Numbered from the stretch's first letter, positions 35,570-44,904 are shown. The stretch is DNA of 64,000 nucleotides from Bermanella sp047621325 (GCA_047621325.1 JBLHLT010000003.1:124001-188000); one strand, 5' to 3'. Notes: generated from the letters alone by a model not told the origin. Translations and numbers: made by a program.

Positions 35570-38283
35570 ATGTCATCACCTCAAGTAAAAAAACAGCTAC
35601 TGACATCACCAAACACACCACATGTGCCTATTGTGGAGTTGGCTGTGGTATCAAAGCCACGGTAAATGAAACTGCACGCACCATCAGTGTCACCGGCCTT
35701 GATGATCACCCTGCTAACCTTGGCCGTCTTTGTTCAAAAGGCAGCGCCCTTGATCAAACCATTTCACTTAATGAGCGATTATTAGAGCCGAAAATAAATA
35801 ACCAAGTGGTTTCTTGGGATGATGCATTAGATAAAGTGGCTAGCGGTTTTAGCGACATCATCAAACAACATGGCCCTGACGCCGTGGCGTTTTATGTTTC
35901 TGGGCAATTACTCACCGAAGATTATTACGTGGCCAACAAATTAATGAAAGGCTACATCGGCAGCGGTAATATCGACACCAACTCGCGCCTATGTATGTCG
36001 TCTTCTGTTGTGGGTCACAAACGTGCATTTGGTACAGACACCGTACCGGGTTGTTACGACGACTTTGAACAAGCCGAACTCATTACATTAGTCGGCAGCA
36101 ACACCGCTTGGTGCCACCCTGTTTTATTTCAGCGTATAAAGAAATACAAAGAAGCCAACCCAAATGTAAAAGTGGTGGTGATTGACCCGCGTCGTACACA
36201 AACCTGTGACATCGCCGATTTACATTTACCTCTTAACTTAGGCACCGATGTTTGGTTATTTAATGGTTTGCTAAACAGCATTAATCAACAAAATAAAATC
36301 AATTCTGATTATGTACAGCAACATTGTGATGGCCTAGACGATGCAGTCACCACCGCGCAAAACACTGCTGGCAATATAAAAGAACTCGCCAGCACACTGG
36401 GCGTAAACGAAGACGATTTAAAACAGTTTTATAATTGGTTTTGTGAAACCGAAAAAAGCGTCACCCTATACAGTCAAGGTGTTAACCAATCCAGCTCAGG
36501 CACCGATAAAGTCAACAGTATTATCAACTGTCACCTTGCCACCGGCCGTATTGGTAAACCGGGCATGGGGCCGTTTTCAATGACAGGCCAACCTAACGCA
36601 ATGGGTGGTCGTGAAGTGGGCGGCCTTGCCAACACATTAGCCGCGCACATGGATTTCACAGAAGACAGCATTGCCCGCGTTAAAACGTTTTGGCAATCCC
36701 CTACCATAGCCACACAAAGTGGTTTAATGGCGGTTGATATGTTTGATGCCATTGATGAAGGCAAAATAAAAGCCGTTTGGGTCATGGCCACCAACCCAGT
36801 AGTGAGCCTACCCAATGCCGATAAAGTAAAACGCGCATTAGAAAAATGTGAGCTTGTGGTGATCAGTGATTGCATTGATCAAACCGACACCGGCGATTTA
36901 GCCCATGTAAAATTACCCGCAACCGGCTGGAGCGAAAAAGACGGCACCGTCACCAACAGCGAACGTCGTATTTCTCGTCAACGGGGCTTATTTCAACCGG
37001 CATGCAACGCCATGCACGATTGGCAAATTATGTGTGAAGTAGCCAAACGCATGGGCTTTAACGATGGCTTTAATTATCAAACCCAAGCGGATATTTTTCG
37101 TGAACACGCTGCGCTTTCAGGTTTTGAAAACTCAGACGCGCCAACACATAAACGCCGTGACTTTGATATCAGCGGCTTAGCCAATATTAGTAATGATGAG
37201 TACGAAAACTTAACACCGATTCAATGGCCGGTGAATACTGAGTTTCCGAACGGCCGTGATCGCTTTTTTGCAAATGGTGATTTTTTCACACCAAACCGCA
37301 AAGCAAAATTGTTAGCCGTGATACCAAAGTTACCAATCAACTTGCCCACCAACGATTACCCACTGCGTTTAAATACGGGCCGTATTCGTGACCAATGGCA
37401 TACCATGACGCGCACCGCATTGGCACCTCAACTAAACCAACACATTAGCCAGCCCTTTGTAGAACTGCATGAAAAAGATGCCAACGCACGTAATTTAAGT
37501 GAAGGCCAATTGGTTAACGTTAAAAGTAAATGGGGCCGCATGCTCGCACCCGTCACCATCAATACCAACCCTAAACTTGGCGATGTGTTTATCCCTATGC
37601 ACTGGACAGCACAGCTGTCTCGCACAGGCCGAGTTAACCCAGTGGTTAACCCCGAAGTCGATGCATTTAGTAAACAACCCGAAAGTAAACACACCCCCAT
37701 TCAAGTCAGTGCATTTGACGCTAACTGGTTTGGTTTTGTATTAAGCCGCAGCCCAATAGAATGGCCGGATAGCGAATACGTGGTATCGGCCCAAGGCACA
37801 CAACACACTCGCCTTGAGTTAGCTAACAGCCAACCCCTAGACACGCCGATCAAAAGCATGATGACTTGGTTAGGTTTTAAAAATACTGCCCAAATTGAAC
37901 AACAAGAATTAGAAATACTCAGCTACGAAGACGAAGCCTCTGGCTTGTTTCGTTTAGCCTTACTCAACAAACAAGGCCAACTAGAAGCCGTCGCCATGGT
38001 CGCGCCTAATACACAATTGCCTGAACGCACTTGGCTTGCTAGCCAATTTGCAAAAGACACCCTAGACCCACGTGCTCGAACCGCTCTTCTTAGTGGTCAC
38101 GCACCCGCTGGTGAAGATATTGGCCGTATTGTTTGCGCGTGTTACAGCGTGGGTGAAAAAACCATTGCCGCAGCTGTTAAAGCAGGTTGTAACACGCCGC
38201 AAATGGTCGGGGATAAACTAAAAGCCGGCACAAACTGTGGTAGCTGTGTGCCTGAGATTAAGGGGATTATTGCTAAAGCGTAA
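35566..38283 (+). CDS. nasA: Assimilatory nitrate reductase, molybdopterin subunit with BFD domain
   Basis: 905 residues. The N-terminal [4Fe-4S] is bound by C20, C23, C27 and C56 (CAYCGVGC, RLCSKG). The bis-MGD molybdenum ligand is C143 in SRLCMSSSV. The cofactor-binding blocks SGQLLTEDYYVANK, GRIGKPGMGPFSMTGQPNAMGGREVGG and NTGRIRDQWHTMTRT follow. A C-terminal BFD-like [2Fe-2S] domain (C857, C859, then NCGSC near 890) is like Klebsiella NasA and unlike NapA. No Tat signal is present, fitting a cytoplasmic assimilatory enzyme. It is the last gene of the run; a hairpin follows. Confidence 0.95.
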   Translation: MNVITSSKKTATDITKHTTCAYCGVGCGIKATVNETARTISVTGLDDHPANLGRLCSKGSALDQTISLNERLLEPKINNQVVSWDDALDKVASGFSDIIKQHGPDAVAFYVSGQLLTEDYYVANKLMKGYIGSGNIDTNSRLCMSSSVVGHKRAFGTDTVPGCYDDFEQAELITLVGSNTAWCHPVLFQRIKKYKEANPNVKVVVIDPRRTQTCDIADLHLPLNLGTDVWLFNGLLNSINQQNKINSDYVQQHCDGLDDAVTTAQNTAGNIKELASTLGVNEDDLKQFYNWFCETEKSVTLYSQGVNQSSSGTDKVNSIINCHLATGRIGKPGMGPFSMTGQPNAMGGREVGGLANTLAAHMDFTEDSIARVKTFWQSPTIATQSGLMAVDMFDAIDEGKIKAVWVMATNPVVSLPNADKVKRALEKCELVVISDCIDQTDTGDLAHVKLPATGWSEKDGTVTNSERRISRQRGLFQPACNAMHDWQIMCEVAKRMGFNDGFNYQTQADIFREHAALSGFENSDAPTHKRRDFDISGLANISNDEYENLTPIQWPVNTEFPNGRDRFFANGDFFTPNRKAKLLAVIPKLPINLPTNDYPLRLNTGRIRDQWHTMTRTALAPQLNQHISQPFVELHEKDANARNLSEGQLVNVKSKWGRMLAPVTINTNPKLGDVFIPMHWTAQLSRTGRVNPVVNPEVDAFSKQPESKHTPIQVSAFDANWFGFVLSRSPIEWPDSEYVVSAQGTQHTRLELANSQPLDTPIKSMMTWLGFKNTAQIEQQELEILSYEDEASGLFRLALLNKQGQLEAVAMVAPNTQLPERTWLASQFAKDTLDPRARTALLSGHAPAGEDIGRIVCACYSVGEKTIAAAVKAGCNTPQMVGDKLKAGTNCGSCVPEIKGIIAKA

Positions 38284-38290
38284 TAAAATC

Positions 38291-38313
38291 AGGCTCTGCT
38301 AAAAACAGAGCCT
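38291..38313 (+). terminator. Hairpin after nitrate reductase
   Basis: AGGCTCTG (38291-38298) pairs with CAGAGCCT (38306-38313) around CTAAAAA. The tail (accctcttcc) is not a clean T run, so termination may be weak or Rho-assisted. Confidence 0.5.
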
Positions 38314-38432
38314 ACCCTCTTCCTTCAAAACCTCAGTTTAACCCCACCATTTCATCTCTAGCCCTTATAGATATTGGGCGTTATAATTTAAGATCTTATA
38401 TTTGTCATTCTTATTATAAATAGGACATCACC

Positions 38433-38969
38433 ATGAACTTCGATCAAATTCCAGCAGGCAAAGACGCTCCTGAAGACATCTACGTAGCGATCGAGATCCC
38501 AGCAAACTCAAGCCCTATCAAGTATGAAATCGACAAAGACATGGGCGGTGCGCTATTGGTTGACCGTTTCATGGCAACCCCTATGTTCTACCCTGCTAAC
38601 TACGGCTTCATCAACCACACCCTAGCCGACGATGGTGATGCACTTGATGTATTGGTGATTACGCCCTACCCAGTGCAAGCAGGTTCTGTGATTCGTTGCC
38701 GCCCAGTGGGTGTATTAAACATGACTGACGAAGCCGGTGGCGATGCAAAACTACTAGCAGTGCCGCACACTAAAATCACTAAAATGTACGAAGATATTCA
38801 TGACATTAACGACGTGCCTAAATTATTACGCGACCAGATCGCACACTTCTTTGAAAACTATAAAGACTTAGAAGAAGGCAAGTGGGTAAAAGTAGAAGGC
38901 TGGGGCGACGCGGCTGAAGCTAAAAAAGCCATTGTTGATTCGATTGCGGCATACAACGCTGCAAAATAA
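38433..38969 (+). CDS. ppa: Inorganic pyrophosphatase
   Basis: Family I soluble pyrophosphatase, 178 residues. It has the signature DGDALDVLV with metal-binding Asp residues, KYEIDKDMGGALLVDRFM, and YPANYGFINHTL. It hydrolyses diphosphate to phosphate and so drives biosynthetic reactions. It is monocistronic with its own terminator. Confidence 0.97.
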   Translation: MNFDQIPAGKDAPEDIYVAIEIPANSSPIKYEIDKDMGGALLVDRFMATPMFYPANYGFINHTLADDGDALDVLVITPYPVQAGSVIRCRPVGVLNMTDEAGGDAKLLAVPHTKITKMYEDIHDINDVPKLLRDQIAHFFENYKDLEEGKWVKVEGWGDAAEAKKAIVDSIAAYNAAK

Positions 38970-38994
38970 TCAAAACTTAGTTTGATTAAGAAAG

Positions 38995-39017
38995 CCCGCT
39001 CATTAGCGGGTTTTTTT
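38995..39017 (+). terminator. Terminator of ppa
   Basis: CCCGCT (38995-39000), loop CATT, AGCGGG (39005-39010) and seven T residues form a standard intrinsic terminator 26 nt after the ppa stop. Confidence 0.9.
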
Positions 39018-39061
39018 GGATAATATGTATAACAAAATAAACTTAACACTCCCAAACTGTT

Positions 39062-39154
39062 CACACTGAGCAGTGAGGGACGAACGTCAGTCGAAGTGTG
39101 GCCAATAAGGTGAATACCCATCAACTAAATATCAATGGGTTATACATTCACCTT
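39062..39154. repeat. Two intergenic palindromes between ppa and the CNB-aldehyde dehydrogenase gene
   Basis: The first element runs from CACACT (39062) to AGTGTG (39100) with inner complementary parts (GAGC, GTCAGTCG). It resembles the short intergenic palindromes common in marine gammaproteobacteria. The second pairs AAGGTGAAT (39107-39115) plus ACCCAT with ATGGGT plus ATTCACCTT (39146-39154) and may act as a terminator for the minus-strand gene. No open reading frame is seen here. Confidence 0.5.
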
Positions 39155-39220
39155 GGCATGCATGCCAACCTATTCAACAATTTTTTAGATAAATAATTAC
39201 AAAACGTTAATCGACGACTA

Positions 39221-40954
39221 TTACTGGGCATAAGCAATACGCTTAATATTCAACAAATGTTCATAACTTACGTTATCACCTGTCGAGCCGCCTCCCTGTG
39301 TGCCACACCCTAACGTCCAGGAAAGCTGTAAACCGTTGTTTGCACCAATACAGCCTAATGTACCTGCCCCGTTAACCAGTACACGACTCACGTCAGCACA
39401 TTGTGCAAACGCTTGTACTAACTGTTCATTATTACTGTGCATAATCGCGGTATGGCCTGCACCTTCATCCGCTAAAATGGTTTTCGCAAGGTTCAGTGCG
39501 TGTTCGTCATTCGTAATTTTTGTAACAGACAGCACGGGTAATAATTTTTCTTTAAGCAATGGCGTATTATCAGGCTGACCTTGGGTTTCTGCCAATATCA
39601 ATTTGATTGGGTAGTCGCGTTTAATGCCCAGCTCATCGCAAACATCTTGTGCACTTTTGCCCACAAATCGACTGTCTAAATGATCATCATGGAATACGAT
39701 ATCTAACAGCGCATGAATCTCAAAATCATTAAAAACGGCAGCACCAGCGTCTATCGCATGATTTAAAAAATCACCGTAGATGCTTGCATCAACTAACAGA
39801 TTATTTTCTGAGCCACACACAATGCCGTTATCAAAACTTTTACTAAACACCACGTCGTGTGCTGCTTTTTTCACATCACAGGTTTTCTCAATCCACACAG
39901 GCGCATTACCTTTACCCACCCCAATGGCAGGTGTACCTGACTGGTAAGCGGACTTCACCATAGATGGGCCGCCGGTAGCTAAAATAAAGTGCACGTTATT
40001 ATGGGTCATAAATGCTTGAGTTAAAGCACGAGATGACGGTTGCTGAGATGTTTGGATTAAATTAACAGGTAAACCTAATTGCTTTAACACATTTTGAATA
40101 ATTTCAACGGTTAGGTTACCTACATTTTTCGCTTTACGGTGACTACTAATAATAATGGCGTTACGTGATTTAAGTGCAATTAAAAATTTAAACGTCAGTG
40201 TTTCAACAGGATTCGTCACAGGAATCATAGCAAATACCACACCCATACTATTGGCTAAGCCTGTACTGCCGTCTTTTTGCTCAATAATACTGCCAACTCC
40301 TGGTTTACCTTCGAGATTTTGTGCAACGGCAATCGTACCCAGTTTAATTTTTTGAACTTTATGCTCTAGCACACCCATGCTACTTTCTAAAATAGTAAGC
40401 TTAGCTAAATTTTCTGCTTGATCATTAACCGCATTGGCAACCGCCATGATGGCTTCGTCAATCACACGTTCAGGTAGATTTTGAATCGCGCGATAAGCGT
40501 CATTTGCACCACTTACGATGAACTCTACTTCTTTAATCGGCGCCGTGTTTAATGCGTTATCCACTTCAGTTTGTAGTGCCACGTTAATTTGCTTACTCAA
40601 TGTATTTAAAATAATTGAATAAAAATCAGGCACTTCTAATAAGAATTTTCTAAGTTCTGGTAACGAAAATGAAATGTATTCAATGTCAGAATAAGCGATA
40701 AGGTTATGCAGTGAGGCTTGCTCGCTTAGTAATTCTTTTGCGGCAATACAATCACCTGCCGTAAATATGGTCGACAACCTTGCTTTGCGATCTAGCTCTT
40801 TATCATGCACTTCAAGCTGAACTTGACCATTTAAAATATAAAAGCAGTGCGAAGGTTTTACACCTTGGGCTAAAAAACAGTGCCCAGCTGCCGCTTTTAA
40901 GCGTCTAACTCCATTAAATTGATCAAGATTTGGGTGTAAATTTAATGTTTTCAT
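39221..40954 (-). CDS. Cyclic-nucleotide-binding domain fused to AdhE-like acylating aldehyde dehydrogenase
   Basis: 577 residues. The first about 125 residues look like a CRP-type cyclic-nucleotide-binding beta-roll (GHCFLAQGVKPSHCFYILNGQVQLEVHD, FTAGDCIAAKELL) but lack the usual GE...RxA phosphate cassette, so the ligand may differ. Residues about 145-577 match the CoA-acylating aldehyde dehydrogenase half of AdhE: NPVETLTFKFLIALKSRNAI, ATGGPSMVKSAYQSG, PAIGVGKGNAPV, the catalytic C380 in GIVCGSENN, and LTLGCGTQGGGSTGDNV. The alcohol dehydrogenase half is absent. It should turn an aldehyde into acyl-CoA, with activity or location set by the sensory domain (inference). It is divergent from two unknown genes. 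Confidence 0.85.
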   Translation of the reverse strand: MKTLNLHPNLDQFNGVRRLKAAAGHCFLAQGVKPSHCFYILNGQVQLEVHDKELDRKARLSTIFTAGDCIAAKELLSEQASLHNLIAYSDIEYISFSLPELRKFLLEVPDFYSIILNTLSKQINVALQTEVDNALNTAPIKEVEFIVSGANDAYRAIQNLPERVIDEAIMAVANAVNDQAENLAKLTILESSMGVLEHKVQKIKLGTIAVAQNLEGKPGVGSIIEQKDGSTGLANSMGVVFAMIPVTNPVETLTFKFLIALKSRNAIIISSHRKAKNVGNLTVEIIQNVLKQLGLPVNLIQTSQQPSSRALTQAFMTHNNVHFILATGGPSMVKSAYQSGTPAIGVGKGNAPVWIEKTCDVKKAAHDVVFSKSFDNGIVCGSENNLLVDASIYGDFLNHAIDAGAAVFNDFEIHALLDIVFHDDHLDSRFVGKSAQDVCDELGIKRDYPIKLILAETQGQPDNTPLLKEKLLPVLSVTKITNDEHALNLAKTILADEGAGHTAIMHSNNEQLVQAFAQCADVSRVLVNGAGTLGCIGANNGLQLSWTLGCGTQGGGSTGDNVSYEHLLNIKRIAYAQ

Positions 40955-41001
40955 CTTACTTTCCTTAGTTGAGTGCTGGCGTATACCGTCTTAGACAATA
41001 T

Positions 41002-41016
41002 AAGCATAAAATGCTT
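41002..41016. promoter_or_regulatory. Palindrome in the divergent promoter region
   Basis: AAGCAT-AAA-ATGCTT is a perfect 6-bp dyad midway between the aldehyde dehydrogenase fusion (start 40954, minus) and the triple-repeat gene (start 41101, plus). It could be an operator for a dimeric regulator; no regulator gene adjoins it. Confidence 0.35.
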
Positions 41017-41100
41017 GTAAGAACAAAGTATTAGATTAAAATTACTTATCATAAACAAAAAGAATAATGAATCGAACAGGTTCTCAACTAGGAAGGTCAG

Positions 41101-42318
41101 ATGGAACGCTTAAATCGGCGCGAAGTGGAACAAATATTAGGGATTTACCCCCCTTTTCGAATCAAAGATATGGTAATGAATCTTGAGAACGAAGTTCTTG
41201 AAGTTCAGGTCGAAGAAATGGTGAATAAGTCGAGAGGCTTATTTAGTAATGGTAAGCAACGCACACAAAAGGTTCGTTGGCACCACATAAAAACAGGTCG
41301 CTTCGACACCATCATCGAGATGCACGCGTCACAACAAACGTTTTCAAAACATCGCACCTTAAATCCGCCTGCATTTATTGGCCCCGAACACAGCCAGTAC
41401 ACCTACCAATTACAGCAAACGGTATTATTAGCCGCCAGTAAACAGCTCAGCTCCGATACCATCCACAGCTTAACCGGTATTGATCGTAGACTGGTTAGTC
41501 AAATTATCTCTGACAATCAAACCGAACAACAAGAAAGCCAAATACAAAGTCAATTACCCCTGCAAACTGACCCTGTATGGCGCGGCATTATCAAACACGA
41601 AATTAGTTTTAAAACCAACTTACCTTCTTTAAAGTTTTTACTATCACGCTTAGAACTGTCTTGCTTTAACAGCAAAGATGATCCAAGCGTGATGCAAGAC
41701 GCTATTGCAACGTTACGCCAGTTTTTTATCAAAAACCGCGCACAGCTAAAAAGTGAATATGCTCAGATTGGTGTAATTGAAGCTAAACCCGTTGCTGCCA
41801 ATGAGCAAGAACCACAATCAAATAAAAACAAAAAAGTTACCCTGACAATTGACCATCCAATTTGGCACAGTATTTTAAGTGGTGAAGTTGACCTACTGTC
41901 AAAAAATACGGGGTTAAGCCTCTATATATCTCAATTGAAAAGTTTATATCGTAAAAGCGATATTAGCCAAGATGAGCGCTTCCAAATTTCGAAGGAGCTT
42001 TTGTCTTACCTTAAAAAGAATATGATTAAGCTTAAACCTGAATTGCTATCTATCTCAAAAATGGTTCGCCAACTAAACGAACAAAACAATGATATAGAGC
42101 TACCAGAAAGTAATCATTCAATATGGGCCGATATTATTCAAGGCAAGGTATTCATTGAATCTGGGCAAATGGCTTTAAAACTATTATTAGTTAAAGCACG
42201 CACCACAGAAGATGAAAATGAAGCGCGTGAAATGATTCAACAATATTTTTTACGCAACTTGCGTTCACTTAACAACGAAGTGAAACAAATTGAACAACAC
42301 CTAGCTATGGCTAGCTAA
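41101..42318 (+). CDS. Unknown protein with N-terminal HTH-like segment and three repeats
   Basis: 405 residues; family not recognised. Residues 1-140 include a basic region and a helix-turn-helix-like stretch (about 112-137, SKQLSSDTIHSLTGIDRRLVSQII), which distantly recalls the front of ISL3-type transposases, but no transposase core follows. Then come three related units of about 65-70 residues (about 157-223, 251-318, 338-401). Each starts with a conserved Trp (DPVWRGII, HPIWHSIL, HSIWADII) and ends in a basic helix (FFIKNRAQLKSEY, YLKKNMIKLKPEL, YFLRNLRSLNNEV). There is no signal or membrane segment. It lies 24 nt before the next unknown gene and is divergent from the aldehyde dehydrogenase fusion. 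Confidence 0.7.
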   Translation: MERLNRREVEQILGIYPPFRIKDMVMNLENEVLEVQVEEMVNKSRGLFSNGKQRTQKVRWHHIKTGRFDTIIEMHASQQTFSKHRTLNPPAFIGPEHSQYTYQLQQTVLLAASKQLSSDTIHSLTGIDRRLVSQIISDNQTEQQESQIQSQLPLQTDPVWRGIIKHEISFKTNLPSLKFLLSRLELSCFNSKDDPSVMQDAIATLRQFFIKNRAQLKSEYAQIGVIEAKPVAANEQEPQSNKNKKVTLTIDHPIWHSILSGEVDLLSKNTGLSLYISQLKSLYRKSDISQDERFQISKELLSYLKKNMIKLKPELLSISKMVRQLNEQNNDIELPESNHSIWADIIQGKVFIESGQMALKLLLVKARTTEDENEAREMIQQYFLRNLRSLNNEVKQIEQHLAMAS

Positions 42319-42342
42319 TTTACACAGAATTTAGAGAAGTAT

Positions 42343-43347
42343 ATGTCAAACGTAACCATCACGAGTCAACTTTTAGATTTAGCGAGCACCATTGATCGCA
42401 TCGAATCGGGTGATTTTTTAATAATCGCTGCCGACGAGTCTTTATTAACTCAATTACCTAGCGGCAATTGGATCGGCGGCACCATCCCTTATTTCATGAG
42501 TGAGAACGGTGGCCTAGCCAGTAAAGAACAAATTTTTGTGAATGCGATCGAAGGCTTAAGTGGCAACACTCAACCACGCATTACCCCTTACGATACCAAG
42601 TCTATTTCTCGTATTGCGCAAGATGCTCCAGATAACGGCTTTACCATTACTATTTTACCAGCGGGCAGCGAGGTACATGCTGAGTACGCACAAAATGCGC
42701 CGGGCTTTCCTAATATGTTTTTCTCGCCATTAATTGGCTGGGTTGCAGGCGTACACTTAGATGACGTAGACACCCACCAAGCTAAAACGGTATTTGGCCC
42801 AGGGGCCATGACCATGGCTGATAAAGCCATAGCAATGCATGTGTCGTTACCTGCAGACCAAATAGCGAATATTCACATTGTGAATTTATTTGAACAAGGC
42901 AACGGCCCTAAGTTTGTTTTCCCAAGCACAAGCTTTAGCGTCGACACGTGTTTGATAGACGGTGTAGAAACTAATTTAGCGCAATACATTAACGCCAACG
43001 GCATTGATACACGCTTACCATTGGTCGCTGACTATAACGGCATTAACGTAAACGTTTCTGTGCAAGCGATTAATGGAGGCGACGTGGTACTTTACGCGCC
43101 TGTGTTTGCAGATGTTGAATACCAATTTGCTACGCCAGTTGCGGACTACGTATCAAGTTTTAATCAAGCAATCTCAAGCCAAGAAATCGACAAAGCCAGT
43201 TATGGCTGCAACTGTATTTTGAACTTTTTGTATTCTGAGCTTGAAGGTAAAAAAACCGGAAACTTAACTGGCCCAATGTCCTTTGGTGAAATTGCCTATC
43301 AATTATTAAACCAAACCTTGGTTTATATGACGATTGAGAAAGCATAA
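42343..43347 (+). CDS. Conserved hypothetical protein (DUF6976-like)
   Basis: 334 residues, soluble, no signal peptide. It contains LPSGNWIGGTIPYFMSENGG, a GWVAGVHLDDVD stretch and a C-terminal YGCNCILNFLYSELEGKKTG. The last, with two Cys residues and a GPMSFGEIAYQLLNQT segment, is faintly like the end of FIST sensory domains. I associate it with DUF6976 from memory, not from a search. Its start follows the triple-repeat gene by 24 nt, so the two probably form an operon facing the aldehyde dehydrogenase fusion. The function is unknown. Confidence 0.65.
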   Translation: MSNVTITSQLLDLASTIDRIESGDFLIIAADESLLTQLPSGNWIGGTIPYFMSENGGLASKEQIFVNAIEGLSGNTQPRITPYDTKSISRIAQDAPDNGFTITILPAGSEVHAEYAQNAPGFPNMFFSPLIGWVAGVHLDDVDTHQAKTVFGPGAMTMADKAIAMHVSLPADQIANIHIVNLFEQGNGPKFVFPSTSFSVDTCLIDGVETNLAQYINANGIDTRLPLVADYNGINVNVSVQAINGGDVVLYAPVFADVEYQFATPVADYVSSFNQAISSQEIDKASYGCNCILNFLYSELEGKKTGNLTGPMSFGEIAYQLLNQTLVYMTIEKA

Positions 43348-43360
43348 TTGAAAGGGAAAG

Positions 43361-43463
43361 TGTCGGGATAAATCCCGACCTACCTAAACCATTACTGTAG
43401 GTCGTCCTTTAGGGCGATAATGCTAGTTACGGCTAACGCTTGTCGGGATAAATCCCGACCTAC
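43361..43463. repeat. REP-like palindromic repeat cluster
   Basis: TGTCGGGATAAATCCCGACC followed by TAC occurs at 43361-43383 and again at 43441-43463; each copy is itself a palindrome (GTCGGGAT/ATCCCGAC). Between them an inverted, diverged relative reads GTAGGTCG...AGGGCGATAA (43397-43420). This is the pattern of repetitive extragenic palindromes; it lies between the converging genes at 42343 (+) and 43486 (-) and could also work as a terminator. No REP transposase gene is in the window. Confidence 0.75.
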
Positions 43464-43485
43464 ATAAACCACTCCTAAACTATCA

Positions 43486-44835
43486 TTAAGCCACCAGCAA
43501 CTTCTCTTTTACTGCAAACACTAAAGTATCATCAAGTGCCTTGCTTAACTTCAACATCATTTCATCAATGTGTGCTTTAGTACAAATTAATGGCGGGCAA
43601 AATGCCAATGATGATCCCGCCACCGCGCGAGTAATCATGCCGTGGTTTTGACAAGCTTGCATGGCGTAGCCACCTATCACACCACCAGGGAAAGACTGGC
43701 CAGTTTGTTTATTCGCAACTAACTCAAGTGCGCCAATCATTCCCGCACCACGAATCTCGCCCACTAATGGATGATCTGCAAATTTTCTCAATTCGCTTTG
43801 CAGGTAAGTACCAACATCAGCGGCTTTTGCAAAAATGTTATCGCGTTCATAAATCTCTAACACTTTTAATGAAACCGCACACGCAACCGGGTGCCCTGAA
43901 TAGGTATAGCCGTGCCCAAATACACCTACTTGGCTTGATGGTTCAATCATCGCTTCATACATATCACCACGAATCACTGACGCACTGATTGGCATATAGG
44001 CTGAAGATAATTGTTTTGCTAACGTCATCATGGCTGGTTTAATGCTCATGGTGGTTGAGCCAAAATCGTTACCGGTACGACCAAAGCCCGTGATAACTTC
44101 ATCAGCCCAAAAGAGAATGTCGTACTTAGCCAAGATAGCTTGTACTTTTTCGTAGTAACCCGCTGGCGGCACGATGACGCCACTGGCACCCGTAATCGGC
44201 TCTGCAATAAAGGCCGCAATGGTTTCTGGGCCTTCTTCTAAAATCATGTTTTCTAAATTATTGGTGATGCGTTCAACAAATTGCGCTTCGCTCTCATCAT
44301 CTAACTTGCCACGGTAATAATGGGGCGCGTCTGTGCGTAGAATGCCTAGCGCTTCAAAGGGTAAATTAAAATGTGTGTGGTTAGGCGGCAAACCCGTTAA
44401 CGCAGCTGAGGCAACCGTCACCCCGTGGTATGAGCGATCACGGGCAATGATTTTAAATTTTTCAGGCTTACCAATGGCATTAAAATAATAACGTAACATT
44501 TTAATATGGCTGTCGTTAGCATCACTGCCCGAATTACCAAAAAATACTTTGGCGTTATCCACAGGCACCATAGCCGATATTTTTTCAGATAAATCCATGC
44601 CCACTTGGTGGGTTTTACCGCCAAACATATGAGAATAAGACAGCTTGCTCATTTGCTCAGCCGCGGTATCGATTAATTCTTGATTGCCATAACCCAGCGA
44701 TGTACACCAAAGGCCCGCTAGACCTTCTATGTATTTATTTCCTTGGTTATCGTAAATATACACACCTTCACCGCGTTCGATGGTTAGGGTTTCGGTATGC
44801 TTTAAATTCGTTGTTGGGTAAATAATGGTGCTCAT
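43486..44835 (-). CDS. Class III PLP aminotransferase (amine/omega-amino acid:pyruvate type)
   Basis: 449 residues of the omega-aminotransferase subgroup. PLP-binding residues seen are GSDAND (phosphate contact), D245 in WADEVITGFGRTG, and Lys K274 in MTLAKQLSSAYMP. It resembles Pseudomonas SpuC (polyamine:pyruvate) and taurine/beta-alanine:pyruvate enzymes; the exact amine cannot be read from the sequence. It follows gabD by 69 nt on the same strand, so its aldehyde product probably feeds that dehydrogenase. Confidence 0.85.
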   Translation of the reverse strand: MSTIIYPTTNLKHTETLTIERGEGVYIYDNQGNKYIEGLAGLWCTSLGYGNQELIDTAAEQMSKLSYSHMFGGKTHQVGMDLSEKISAMVPVDNAKVFFGNSGSDANDSHIKMLRYYFNAIGKPEKFKIIARDRSYHGVTVASAALTGLPPNHTHFNLPFEALGILRTDAPHYYRGKLDDESEAQFVERITNNLENMILEEGPETIAAFIAEPITGASGVIVPPAGYYEKVQAILAKYDILFWADEVITGFGRTGNDFGSTTMSIKPAMMTLAKQLSSAYMPISASVIRGDMYEAMIEPSSQVGVFGHGYTYSGHPVACAVSLKVLEIYERDNIFAKAADVGTYLQSELRKFADHPLVGEIRGAGMIGALELVANKQTGQSFPGGVIGGYAMQACQNHGMITRAVAGSSLAFCPPLICTKAHIDEMMLKLSKALDDTLVFAVKEKLLVA

Positions 44836-44904
44836 GGTACTTCCAGTTTCTTAAATTAAGCCCATAACAGGCCGTTAAGTTATTTAACTGCCATTAATAA
44901 ATGT

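Noticed and set aside
41101..42318. Transposase of the ISL3 type
   Set aside because: Only the HTH-like N-terminus is faintly similar; the DDE catalytic core is missing, no inverted repeats flank it, and the rest is a triple repeat.
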